Source of the DNA: Bombardia bombarda
Lineage: Eukaryota > Ascomycota > Sordariomycetes > Sordariales > Lasiosphaeriaceae
Assembly: GCA_030512295.1 (NCBI GenBank)
Contig: JAULSR010000002.1
Coordinates: 6,696,001 to 6,760,000 of the forward strand
Direction of reading: 5' to 3'
DNA: 64,000 nucleotides
How positions within the stretch are numbered: the first letter of the stretch is position 1; every line of letters starts with the position of its first letter. The notes under the pieces were generated by a model. It was not told the origin of the DNA. It saw nothing but the letters and a program-made list of their open reading frames with translations, and ran no database searches. The position numbers and the translations under genes are program-made. Shown here in pieces: positions 34,869 through 45,128 of this stretch.

Positions 34869-35799
34869 CCCTGGGCGTCTTGCCTGCTCCATGGAACACG
34901 CTCCATATGGCATCATGGTCTCAGACGCAGGCGCCTATAATTGAGCACGGAACCTCTGCGATCCCTACTATTCCACAGCCGCCGGTGTCAATCGCCGAGG
35001 CTGAAAACCCTGGAGACAAGAGGGCCGTGTCAGTCGCCTTTCGGGTGGAAGCGCAAGCGTGCTCGGGCAGACAGGATCGCAGTCGCGGGCCTGGAAGTCG
35101 CGGAGGACAGGCGGGCTAGCGGCCGGTCGATTTGCCCGCCATCATGCGATGGATGGGGTTGCTCTTGCTCGACTGCTATTTCAGGCGCTCTATTTCTAAA
35201 TTGCCCTGCTGGAGCGCGACTGCAGACGAGCGAGCGGGCGGAGGGCGGAGGACGGTAGAGGTGTGGTGTGTTTGTACTGTACTGTACCTGCAAATTACCT
35301 AAGATACTTGCATACCGTACAGCGGGCGGTACAGGCAGCAGGTGCCCAGACAGGTACAGTACAAGGCACGCCGTGTCTCCCCGACCAGGGGCCAGCCGTG
35401 TTGTTGACAGGGCTCCCCTGTCCCAAATGCTGTGTTTCATTTTTTTCTGGCAGCGCGAACTCGAGCCAGGAGACTTTAAGTTGTCGCCAAGACGTGGCTG
35501 CGTCACCGCAACTTTGCGGCCCACCAAGTTGCGGTACTTGGCTCATGGCTTGCGCAACATTACCCTTGCATCCCGCGCAGTAATCTGAGGCGGGCGACTA
35601 AGCCAGCTGCGAGTAGCTAAAGCTCGTGCAAGGTACTGTCTACATCCGGGCATGTCAGGTACCAGCTCGGGACCCGCAAGTCCTGGCAACTGACCGCAGC
35701 CCTGTCCTGTCTGTGAGCTTCCAAGGTTGTCCTTTCCCATCTTGCCTTGAAAGAGTAATCTTGAGGTTGTCAGTTGCTGGATACCCATCTTCTACTTGG

Positions 35800-36960
35800 T
35801 ACATAAGGCGTGCCTTCTCCCTCCTCCCCTCCGAGCTCTCCCGCTCGAACCATAATCAGGTCAAAGACAACAATCAGATCATAATCAGGATATCCAAACA
35901 TTCCGACACTCGCACAACAGCCAAAGCATTCTTCATTCTCATACCTACCTAGACAAATAAATATCAGTCTCCACCTCGGCTCTTCACAGCTCTCACAGCT
36001 GTCCCTGCTCTCCCAGCTCTCCCAGCTCTCCCAGCTCTCCCAGCTCACTCAACCATCCTGCCACTCGGGCCACGAACAAGCACAACCGTCAAGCTGGCTA
36101 CCTTCGAGCAAGACAACATCATCGCCATGCCTTCCCAACGCCCCTCGCAACTTCCTCCTTGCCCTGGCCCACCGCCAAGCCGGCCTCTTCCCCCTCTGCC
36201 AAAGCGAGGCTAGAGGTGATCTCGGACACCAGCTTCCAAGAATCGACACATTTAGTCTCTTGCTGTCCTTGTATCATAACTACCAAACCCGCCAGCATCC
36301 TCGAATTACGATGGATCAGACACGAACCCTTCTATCGCTGACTGCCGAATCGACGGCGCATTGGTTTCGGGCGCACACTCGCACGCTGCAGCACACCACG
36401 ATGCATATGCATACCCGGCGCGTCTACGCAGCCACATTGGAATCAGCCCCTCCTTCAGCTCGTCGGCGGCCTCGACAAGGCCACCATTAATACACAAGCT
36501 TCGGTTGCACAACGGCTGCAAGGAACTCGGACCTCTTATTACTTTTTGGCAATGAGCAAGCATATCACTGCAACAGCAATCAAAACCATCCCAACCGCCC
36601 TTGAACGGCAACGCCCTCCTTCGCCCTCTGTCGCCGCGAGTTAGGATGCGCCTCAAGAGCCGTCTCCCGGGATCTCATCCCAACCAACCGTTCTTCACTT
36701 CGAATCTTAGCACGAACCATATGGACTCATTCAACCTGTACTACCTACCTACCTACCACCTCATTACGGAGCTTTTTAATCAACGAACAACCTTTTGTCT
36801 TTTCCTCATGCTTTCTCTTTTTTTTCCTTGTCAATTGGAGGCGACGACGGCAGCACGATTATGGATTACGGGAGTTTTTATCATATCCGGGATTTTGTAG
36901 AAGGGGAATCAACATGTACCAACAACAACAAGGGAGAGAGCATTGGGACAGGCGCCACAC
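35800..36960 (+). other. Transcription-unit-like stretch without a convincing protein
   Basis: From about 35,800 the + strand shows a TACATAAGG element, a strongly C/T-rich leader, a 9-bp CTCTCCCAG repeat (36,008-36,044), and then an ATG in good fungal context at 36,127 (ATCGCCATGCC). This opens a proline-rich frame of only 28 codons ending at 36,213. The layout resembles the leader of an expressed fungal gene, but no splice model extends the frame and no domain is seen. It may be a non-coding RNA, a short-ORF transcript or chance. Confidence 0.25.
36008..36044. repeat. 9-bp tandem repeat (CTCTCCCAG)4
   Basis: Four consecutive 9-bp units in a pyrimidine-rich stretch. Confidence 0.85.
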
Positions 36961-36969
36961 GACATGAGC

Positions 36970-36991
36970 TTTTTTTTTTTTTTTTTTTTTT
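36970..36991. repeat. Poly-T tract
   Basis: A run of about 22 T in the gene-poor region, just downstream of the transcription-unit-like stretch. Confidence 0.9.
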
Positions 36992-38044
36992 GTCGCCGAT
37001 ACCCTGGGAATCGCAGAGTCACGACTCTTGGGACGAGCATTTGAATTGGGGGGCTTCAGGGAAGCTCCAGCTTTTGCGGGGTTTCGGGATTTTGCTGCTA
37101 GCTGGTGGCCTTTTTCTAAGTCGACCGCCGGCGGGGACGGAATGGAAAGCGCGCAAAGATGCGGTAGCCTCGGGTTTTTGGGAATAGCTCCACCTTAAAG
37201 GAATCTGAATTTTATCACGCATTGCAGATGCAACAACGGTTTTATTGAGATCGATGACCAGTGACAGTGCAGCTCGAATGATAGGAACCCTAGCTAATAA
37301 TCGCCCGCAACTCTTTTGGATCAAAATACACCCTTGTTGAAACGTGCGCTCCCACCAAATGACTTATGACTTATACGTACGTACAGGCGTTAATTAGCTA
37401 GTTAGAGCATCTAGTCTGATTCAGTGGAGGTCTAAGCTAGTGCAGACAGGATGACTTGCGAGCACAGCTGTTGAGGCTGGAGAAAGGGCTCGGCAGCCCC
37501 ACGCCATTGCGACTGTGCTGCTTCGGGCCTGGAGACTGAATGAATCCACCGAAAAATTCAGAGACAGTTACATCACGAAATGCCAGTTGATGATCCGATG
37601 TCTGAGACGGGAAATGAAGGCATGCAGGCCTCTACAGATTCGACTATTTTTGCCGGGACAGCCGCAACACAAATCAGATCCTGTGTCCTGAGTCTGTGTC
37701 CTGAGCCTGTGGTCCCCCTCATTCACTCCCCCCGCCTGCTCTACTTATTACTCTGCGCGAGTTGACAGAACCACCAAAAGAATGAACATATTGTCTACAG
37801 ACTGGTTTTCTGGCAGGTCCGTCTCGGTGTGGTGTCTAACCTTCAGCTAAGCCAGCCACGCTTCGAGCCACCTTCCAAAGGCAGCAAAGCACTGACTACC
37901 AGTTCGGGCCTTTATTAACGGATGGCACTCACTGGACTGGCTGACGAGAGACGAGCCCAGCCGAGCTGCCGAGAACATGTTAAAAAACATAACCCACCCT
38001 CCCAGCGTCCGAGTGAGTGAGTGGCCTCCCAAGTTTGGCTAAAA

Positions 38045-38064
38045 GGGGGGGGGGGGGGGGGGGG
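38045..38064. repeat. Poly-G homopolymer tract
   Basis: Twenty uninterrupted G in spacer DNA; its length may be uncertain in the assembly. Confidence 0.9.
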
Positions 38065-38753
38065 TTACCGACCAAGCATGTAAATGTCACATGGCAACAG
38101 CCACATCCTTTTTGCTCAACCAAAAGAATCAAAAGGGGGCGAGGTGACAACGAGCGAGGGATGGTAACAGTGTCCCCCGTACGTGTACCAAGTATACTGC
38201 CTATTCGTACCTTCCATCTTTCTCTCCTTTAACCTGCTTTCAGGTACGCACGTATGTGCCATCGCTAACTTGACCGCACATCCTGGATGGCAGCTGAGGT
38301 TCAATGAGGGTGCGCACTTGGCACCACAAAAGGTTGGTCATCCACAATTCCTTCTTTTTACTTTTTCACCCCTTTGCACACCGTATGTGCATGTAGCTAC
38401 GTAGTCAGAGTGGACCAACCCGACGAACCGTTGCTGCACCCCTGCAGTAGGTCGGCTCCGTGTCCTATCTTCATTCCGGGCTCCATCAGAGGCAAAAGTC
38501 CCATCGGCGGCGCTTGAGCCCTCCTTGAGGCCCCGCCTGCCCCTTATCCTTATCGCCGCTGCCCTCTTTCAGCTGTCACTGTCACGTGCACACGCGGAAA
38601 CCAGCGGGTTTACGCTGCTCAACCACACGTTTCCAAACACGTCAGTCGGCGTACCGACTCGACCAATCTATCTGCACGCTATCTGCCTTGGTGACCTATC
38701 AATCCACCCACTCTCTCCTCTGATATCCAGCTTTGATTACTGCTGTTGCTGCC

Positions 38754-40201
38754 ATGGTGCTGGAGCTTCACGTCTGGGGCCCAGCCTTTCATCTCCCTTC
38801 CATTGACGCCGAGTGCCTCGCTGCAGTCGCATACCTTTCCCAAACCACCAACAGCGCCGAGTATCGGCTCATACAAAGCAGCCCCTCGGCAGTCCCGACC
38901 CGTAGGACCCTCCCCCCCAATACCATCTCAGCATATTCCACCCATCCGTATTACTTATGACGCGCCCCTGTCACACCCTGCAACACCATCTCTAACACTC
39001 AACTACCACCCATCTAGATCACCTCCCCGCCCTGCACGACCTCACCAGCGACACCTGGACCAGCGGTTTCGGTCCCATCACAGCCCACATCCGCGCCCAC
39101 CCGCCACCGACCTTCCGCGACAATGACGCCTCACCGCCCCCCGGCAGCAGCCACAGCGCCCAATCCCGGCAACGAGCCGCCGCCGCCGACGCCACAGCCT
39201 ACAGCGCCTTCCTAACCGCCCACGCCGCGCCCCTGCTCGCCCTCTCCCTCTACGTCTCCTCGGCCAACTGGGCCGCCACCACCCGCCCCGCCTACAGCGC
39301 CATCTTGCCCTTCCCCCTCCCCTGGATCGAGCCCTCGGCCGTGCGCGCCGCCATGGCCGACCGCGCCGGCCACCTGGGCATGTCCAGCCTCGACACCGAC
39401 GCCGCCGACGCGGAAAAGGGGAGCGGCGACAGCGTTTCCTCTGCTGGCTGGGTGCAGGTCCCGGCGAGCCTGCGCTCTAAGATGGCGGCGACATCGGTCA
39501 AGGAGGCGCTGACCCCCGAGCAGGCGTCGCGTATCCGCCTCGATGGCATGGCTGCTGACGTGCTGGATGTGCTCGCCGAGGTGGAGTGGGAACCTGCTTC
39601 TGCTACTGCTGTTGATGAGGCAACGACCACAACGGCTGTGCGCTGTCTCGCGTTTGCCTACCTCGCGCTCATGCTTCTGCCCGACGTGCCCAGGCCGTGG
39701 CTCAAGGACGTGATGCGCGCGCGGTACCCGGGGCTGTGCGACTTTATAGGTCGCTTTGCCATCGACTGCTTTTCTGCAGGGGGGGCCGGCGGGCCGTTGC
39801 CATGGGCGACAAGCAGCAGCGGTGGCAGCAGCAGCAACTCGGTCGGTGGGGTGTGCGCTCGCTTTGCGCATGGGCTGGCAGGCGAGATGCCGCTTGTCGG
39901 CCGCCAGTGGCGGAGGTGGTGGACGCAGCGGGGGAAGAAGCAGCAGCCTGAGGAGCAGCACCAAAAAGGCTTGGGCAAACAGACGGTTGTTACCAGGAAC
40001 GGCAGCAAAAACAAGGACGTGTTGTTGCTAGCTGGCGCAGGGCTAGCCACTCTGGCAGTTGTGAATGCTGCCGTCTTTTGGTATCGGGCCCTCCCGCCGT
40101 TTGGCGCGCCGGTACAGACGTGGCGCCTGCCGCTGGTTAGTCTCAGCACGCTTGGTGCTGCCGGCGCCATGTTTGCTAGCGTTTTGAGCGATGTAGAGTA
40201 A
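38754..40201 (+). CDS. SAM37: Sam37/metaxin-like subunit of the mitochondrial SAM complex
   Basis: Two exons, 38754..38901 and 39018..40201, joined across a 116-bp intron (GTAGGA donor, CTAACACTCAACT branch region, TAG acceptor), give 443 residues. The start MVLELHVWGPAFHLPSIDAE is the characteristic thioredoxin-like metaxin/Sam37 N-terminus, continuing after the splice with HHLPALHDLTSDTWTSGFGP. The all-alpha GST-like half follows (SLYVSSANWAATTRPAY, then LTPEQASRIRLDGMA and CLAFAYLALMLLPDVPRPWL). One strongly hydrophobic segment lies near residues 384-406, with a second weaker one near the C-terminus, as in fungal Sam37, which is anchored in the outer membrane. The SAM complex inserts beta-barrel proteins into the mitochondrial outer membrane, where Sam37 supports substrate release and coupling to TOM. 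It converges with the PIG-U gene. The family assignment is strong. Confidence 0.88.
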
Positions 40202-40686
40202 GCTTGGGGGTTATCTTCCACGTGCGACTTTGGGGGTGATATGATATCATGGCGTTTGGTCAACGGGAAGAAAGCATATGGGGTTGGTGAGGGTAAAAGA
40301 GGCCGCAAAGGTCGCCCCTCATTGTGTGAAATGATTATTTATAATGGATGGAGCATTCGCGGGCTAAAACAGCATCGCGCCTCTTGGGAATGCACGGCAT
40401 GCGCGAAATGACTACAGAACGGAGATAAAGGGCATATGGAGTAATACCTGACAGATGTCGGACGACTTCATGGTTGTATCAATATGTGTTCTAATGTCTT
40501 CGATTATCTTCGTGTTACCCCAGACCTGGCTGGGGCCAAATATTGATGGCTTTGTTGGTCTGGCATTTTGTAGCTCAGATCAAGCAAAGAGGGGGCCGTT
40601 GGTACAACATTGTTCTAGAGCTTTTAACTTGTTTACATCCCAAACTCCAAATCCGCTAATGCAATGGACATGAGTCGAGACTGGCA
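40202..40686. other. Convergent spacer between SAM37 and PIG-U genes
   Basis: About 485 bp holding the 3' ends of two converging genes. AT-rich stretches near 40,330-40,350 and 40,540 may belong to the polyadenylation regions. No gene is visible. Confidence 0.5.
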
Positions 40687-42138
40687 CTATATCTGTCGAA
40701 TATCCTTGCCTACCATTTCGGGCCGCTCAACCTCCCACTCGTCTCTGAGAACAGCAAATGTCAGATCGCAGACCAGGAGACTCAACCCCAAGCCCCAGAC
40801 CAACGTGATGGCATAAAAAAAATTAGCGTTTCCGCTGCCGGCGTATATCCACAAATGGTAAAAGGCAGGGCCGAGAAACGTGGTGTACATGATGATGGCG
40901 GCGACCAGGAAAGTGTAGCGCATCAAGGGGAAGACGTGTCTGTAGAGCGGTATCATGGCCAGGAACAAGGACGAGTCGCTGATGCTAGGATACGGCTTGA
41001 ATATGTTGAAGATGCCCATCAGCAGGGTGATGACAACGAGGGGCTGCCGGCGGATGCGCAACGTCAGGGCGCCGACGTAGCACGAGAGGTGCATCCAAAA
41101 TACGGCCAGGAAGAAGGACCGAAACGAGTCAAACATCTCGACGAAAAAGTACCACCACAGGCCTACGTTGGGCGCCAGGTCAGACAGCGTCAGCTGCACG
41201 CCGTATGTCGAGGGTAGGAACTCCCATGAGCCGGTTATGAGATACGACATGCCGAACAGTGCAGCCAGCACGCCGCCGACAATCGCAACATGGGAGGTCG
41301 CAAACTGAGCCAAGGACTTGGTAGCCCTCGCGGGTAGCTGTCTGTCGAATGAGAGGAGGACCAGGGGCGGGAGCAGAAGTAGCGGATACATCGATAGGTA
41401 AGCCGCGAAGGAGAGCGCAACCATTGCGCTAAAGGGGGCGCCTGCGATGGCCTTAGCGACGGCGTGGAGGATGGCGCAGGTCGTGAACACGCTGGTCGAC
41501 CGCCCAATACACGTTGCTATGGTAAATGGGTTGAAGAGGAAGCTGGCAGCAACTGTTAGCGCAACTTCTTGAAAGTGGCGGCGCATATGCGCGTCGCTCG
41601 AGTCCGGGGCCAACATGACACTTACACGGCAGCGACGACGAGGCCGCTCCAGCGTTTGTCACGGCGCAAGGAGGTGAAGAGAGCGGAGGAGCCCGCCTCT
41701 CCCGCGTCTGCAATCTTGAGAAGGGCATTGGCGCTCAAGAGGTCGATGGCGATGTAGAGGAGGTAGGTAAAGACAGGGAGGGTTGAGAAGTCGGGGAGCA
41801 GGGAGAAGAGGGGGAGGAAAAGGGGCGCCTGGTGATAAACGCCGCCGTCGTAGGGAGAAACGTTATGGTTGTAGAGGAAAAGGCCCTCTTGCACTGTTGA
41901 TGCCGTCTTGTTAGCCAGGGCATGTGTGGTAAATATATAGAAGCAGGTAGTGGAGGGTGAACGCACGGCGCTTGAAGCTGGTGACGGGGGTCGAAATCTC
42001 GACGCGACCCGTTAATAAGTCGGGTAGGCCGCGGAAGAGGGTAAAGAGAGCAAGTCGTAAGACGGCAGCGCCGAGATAGAGGTTTAACACTGCCGTCCTC
42101 GTACTCGTCCTCCCCACGATTGCCTTGCCGCCATTCAT
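40687..42138 (-). CDS. GAB1: GPI transamidase subunit PIG-U/Gab1
   Basis: Three exons on the minus strand, 42138..41967, 41893..41626 and 41542..40687 (introns 73 and 83 bp, GT-AG, with CTAAC branch sites), give 431 residues; human PIG-U has 435 and yeast Gab1 394. The protein is polytopic with about nine hydrophobic segments. Diagnostic blocks include EISTPVTSFKRLQEGLFLY, SPYDGGVYHQAPLFLPLF, FLFNPFTIATCIGRST and the conserved loop FNIFKPYPSISDSSLFLAM. PIG-U is a subunit of the ER GPI transamidase, which cleaves the C-terminal signal of precursor proteins and attaches the GPI anchor; it probably helps recognise the lipid part. The ATG at 42,138 was chosen because it directly precedes the first conserved segment; an in-frame extension upstream has low-complexity His/Pro sequence and looks non-coding. 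It is divergent from NOP7. Confidence 0.92.
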
Positions 42139-42631
42139 TTGCTCAATTCGCCATGCCAATAAGGCACGCGGATCAGCTCGGACGAGATGTCGATGCGGAT
42201 GCGGATGCAGATGCAAAATGCGGGTTGTAAAGGTTGAAGGGGAGTCCCAGTCGTGGCGTGCCAGCAAGCCAATTGGCTGCATTGACAGCTGATGGTAACG
42301 GCTCAGCACCCGCTAGCTGGCAGTTGTTGGGGCTTCTACTTCGAGCCGTGTAACACAAGGTGAATGCAGGGTTAGGGTTGGTCTTCAATCATCAGCAACC
42401 ACAATCAATCGGTCTTATCGCCCAGGGCGGTGGCCGCTGGCACAAAAAGTTACAGGGCGAGAAGGAAGAAAAAAAAAAGTTGCGCTGCAGCTAATGCCCC
42501 ACCGTCCTGGATAGCCTCTGATTTCTGATCTTGACCACTGAACCTTTGCGTAGCGACGATATTTATCTCGCATCGCATACCACGCCACCGCCGCGCCCCG
42601 CCCACCCATAAAACCTCCCAATTCCGCCAGC
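42139..42631. promoter_or_regulatory. Bidirectional promoter region between PIG-U and NOP7
   Basis: 493 bp separating two divergent start codons. It contains an A-rich element near 42,467-42,478 about 160 bp before the NOP7 ATG, and a two-unit telomere-like GGGTTAGGGTT at about 42,369-42,378. A short His/Pro-coding-like (GATGCG)n stretch at about 42,187-42,215 is repeat, not gene. Confidence 0.5.
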
Positions 42632-44632
42632 ATGGCCAAGATCAAGAAAAAGGGCGCGACTGGCTCGGCCAAGAACTACATCACACGCACCCAGGCGGTG
42701 AAAAAGCTTCAGCTCAGCCTGCCCGACTTCCGGAAACTCTGCATCTGGAAGGGAATCTACCCGCGTGAGCCCAGGAACAAGAAGAAGGTCTCCAAGCAGG
42801 CCAACGCTTCCACCACCTTCTACTACACAAAGGACATCCAGTACCTGCTCCACGAGCCGCTGCTGCAAAAGTTCCGCGACCAAAAGGTGCTCGAGAAGAA
42901 GATCGCTCGCGCCCTCGGCAGGGGAGATGTCTCGATTGCCGCCCGCCACGAGCGCAATGCCCTCCGCCCAGAGGAGACAGGAAAGCCGCGCTACACACTC
43001 AACCATGTCATCCGTGAGCGCTACCCGACCTTTATTGACGCCCTGAGAGACCTGGACGACTGCCTGTCCATGCTCTTCCTATTTGCCAACCTCCCCTCCA
43101 CCTCGGCTGTGCCCGCCAAGATGATTGCTCGCTGCGAGCGTCTCTGCCTCGAGTTCCAGCACTACCTGATCGTCTCCCACGGCCTGCGCAAGTCCTTCTT
43201 GTCCATCAAGGGCATCTACTACCAGGCCAACATTCAGGGCGAGGACATCTTGTGGCTCGTTCCCTACAAGTTCAACCAGAGGATTGTCGGCGATGTCGAC
43301 TTCCGCATCATGGGTACCTTTGTCGAGTTCTACATGACCCTGTTGGGCTTTGTCAACTACAGGCTGTTCACATCAATTGGCCTGAAGTACCCTCCCAAGT
43401 TCGACCAGCTCAAGGACGAGATGGGCGCTGAGCTTGGCGCCTTTTCTCTCGAGGGAGTGAACATGGCAACGGATGATGCCGAGACCAAGGCTATCACAAA
43501 TGGAGAGACAGAGCACCAGCAGCACGGCCCCGACCCCACGGTCCAGGCCGCCGTTGACAGACTAGTACGGCAACTGAAGAAGGACGAGTCCAAGGCCGAC
43601 AAGGTCATGGAGGACGCAACTGCCCCTGCGGATGACGAGGAGGAGGTGGCTACTGATGCTATCGACAAGTTCGAGCCGGTTGCGCCCGGCGGTGACGTTC
43701 TTCCCCAGCCATCATACAGCGGCAACGACCCTGCTGAGCTCTTCTCCAACTGCACCATCTACCTCTCGCGCGAGACCCCTCGCCAGCCGCTCGAGTTTAT
43801 CCTTCGCGCCTTTGGCTGCAAGAGGATAGGCTGGGACTCGGTCCTCGGCGAGGGCTCCTTCACAACCGACGAGACGGACCCCTCCATCACCCACCAGATT
43901 GTCGACAGACCAGTAGTACAGCCCACCGCCGAGGATGGCGAGGACAACCAGACTTCCCAGAAGATCACCGCCAACCAGCGGTACCCCGGAAGGACATATG
44001 TGCAGCCGCAGTGGGTGTGGGATAGCGTCAACGATGAGGAGCTCAAGAGCCCCGAGCTTTATGCCCCCGGCGCAGCACTACCCCCTCATCTGAGCCCCTT
44101 CGTCAAGACCACGAATGGCCAGTACGATCCTACTATGCCTCTTGATGCCCAGGAGACTGAGGCCGAAGCACTTGATGCCGAGATTGCCGAGGGCGAGGAG
44201 GATGAGGAAGTTGATGGATCTGACAACGGCATGGACGTTGCTTCTGACGACGACGGCGAAAGCGAGGAGGAGGATGCCGGCGGTATGGGCGACCTCTCAA
44301 TGGCGGACGAGGAGGAGGGTTCCGATGATGAGGAGTCGTCGGCGGCGTTGCAGCGCCAGCGCGAGCTGGAGGCTGAGATCACAGGCAAGGCTGTCAAGGT
44401 CAAGCAGGTGGATCCCAAGACAAAGGCCAAGCTCGACGCAAGGAAAGAGCTGGAGAAGAAGGCGCGCGAGGAGGCCGAGGACCTGGACCGTGCCAAGGGC
44501 ATGCTCAGCAAGAAGAAGCGCAAGCTCTTTGAGCAGATGCAGTACTCTAATAACAAGAAGAGCGCAGAGGATCTGAAGCTGAGGGATAAGCGGAGGAAGC
44601 TGGAAAAGGCCAAGGGGAAGGCGGCGGCTTAG
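42632..44632 (+). CDS. NOP7: Pescadillo homologue Nop7 (ribosome biogenesis)
   Basis: A single open frame of 666 residues, starting [19 protein letters not shown], the conserved pescadillo N-terminus. The Pescadillo N domain covers about residues 7-280 ([52 protein letters not shown]). A BRCT domain lies at about 366-460 ([16 protein letters not shown], then a conserved W in [11 protein letters not shown]). An acidic region (about 500-570) and a basic coiled-coil tail rich in Lys/Arg/Glu complete the layout. Nop7 forms the PeBoW complex with Erb1 and Ytm1 in the nucleolus and is needed for processing of 27S pre-rRNA and assembly of 60S subunits. It is followed on the same strand by an Rrn9-like gene, which acts at the preceding step of rRNA synthesis. 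No introns, unusual for this window. Confidence 0.96.
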   Translation: MAKIKKKGATGSAKNYITRTQAVKKLQLSLPDFRKLCIWKGIYPREPRNKKKVSKQANASTTFYYTKDIQYLLHEPLLQKFRDQKVLEKKIARALGRGDVSIAARHERNALRPEETGKPRYTLNHVIRERYPTFIDALRDLDDCLSMLFLFANLPSTSAVPAKMIARCERLCLEFQHYLIVSHGLRKSFLSIKGIYYQANIQGEDILWLVPYKFNQRIVGDVDFRIMGTFVEFYMTLLGFVNYRLFTSIGLKYPPKFDQLKDEMGAELGAFSLEGVNMATDDAETKAITNGETEHQQHGPDPTVQAAVDRLVRQLKKDESKADKVMEDATAPADDEEEVATDAIDKFEPVAPGGDVLPQPSYSGNDPAELFSNCTIYLSRETPRQPLEFILRAFGCKRIGWDSVLGEGSFTTDETDPSITHQIVDRPVVQPTAEDGEDNQTSQKITANQRYPGRTYVQPQWVWDSVNDEELKSPELYAPGAALPPHLSPFVKTTNGQYDPTMPLDAQETEAEALDAEIAEGEEDEEVDGSDNGMDVASDDDGESEEEDAGGMGDLSMADEEEGSDDEESSAALQRQRELEAEITGKAVKVKQVDPKTKAKLDARKELEKKAREEAEDLDRAKGMLSKKKRKLFEQMQYSNNKKSAEDLKLRDKRRKLEKAKGKAAA

Positions 44633-45128
44633 ATAGCTTGTGTTTTAAATAGTTAAATGTTTGATGCGATGAGAAACCGGTGCTCATTCATGTCTGGATG
44701 GATTCAACCGCTGTTCTGTCGATGCTGAGCGGACCACTATGACGTGGTCCGTGGTCCAGATGCCTGTTATACCAGAATTCACGGGGCATATAAGACTATA
44801 TTTGGTATAAATTTTAAAGCTGTTAATATTTGATCTGATGATCTCTTGTGCATTATTTGGTTAGAGACGGGATGAAGTGCCTGGATAATTGAGGTAGTGG
44901 GGGAAATGCTGAAAGCGCAAACACTCACGGGATCGGTAAATTACAGTTGACCACAGCGTGTTCCAGTGGTTTCGCTCGCGACCCAAATTTCTTCCTCCTG
45001 ACTCGGCCATCCCAACCAACATTCGAGCTTTGAATTGAGTTCAGCCTTCAATCAAGGTCTACCTCAAAATGATATTTCATAAATACTGCCGCGATTGAAA
45101 TTTGGCAATTTCTGCAAGCAGAAAAAAA
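44633..45128. other. Spacer between NOP7 and the Rrn9-like gene
   Basis: About 500 bp holding the NOP7 3' UTR and the promoter of the next gene. An imperfect inverted repeat with GACCACTATGACGTGGTC lies at about 44,731-44,748. Otherwise AT-rich and unremarkable. Confidence 0.5.

Larger units (their letters stand above)
26990..38753. other. 11.8-kb gene-poor, repeat-dotted region
   Basis: No open frame here has a recognisable domain, a convincing spliced structure or coding-like composition. The region is dotted with simple repeats: GCAGGA (28.67 kb), a 7-bp TGAGGCC repeat (31.89 kb), a 10-bp minisatellite (33.30 kb), (TG)n (33.64 kb), (ACTC)n (34.85 kb), T runs (34.62 and 36.97 kb), TGGA (34.67 kb), a CTCTCCCAG repeat (36.0 kb) and a G run (38.045 kb). 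A perfect TCACCAA-C-TTGGTGA palindrome lies at about 27,667-27,681. No transposase, integrase or reverse-transcriptase remnant or paired terminal repeat was found by eye. Only the stretch at about 35.8-36.95 kb looks like a transcription unit. Lineage-specific small genes or non-coding RNAs could be hidden here. Confidence 0.5.

Noticed and set aside
39212..40308. Open frames of 250 and 216 codons opposite SAM37
   Set aside because: Antisense shadows of a GC-rich exon; composition is proline/arginine/alanine-biased with no motif.
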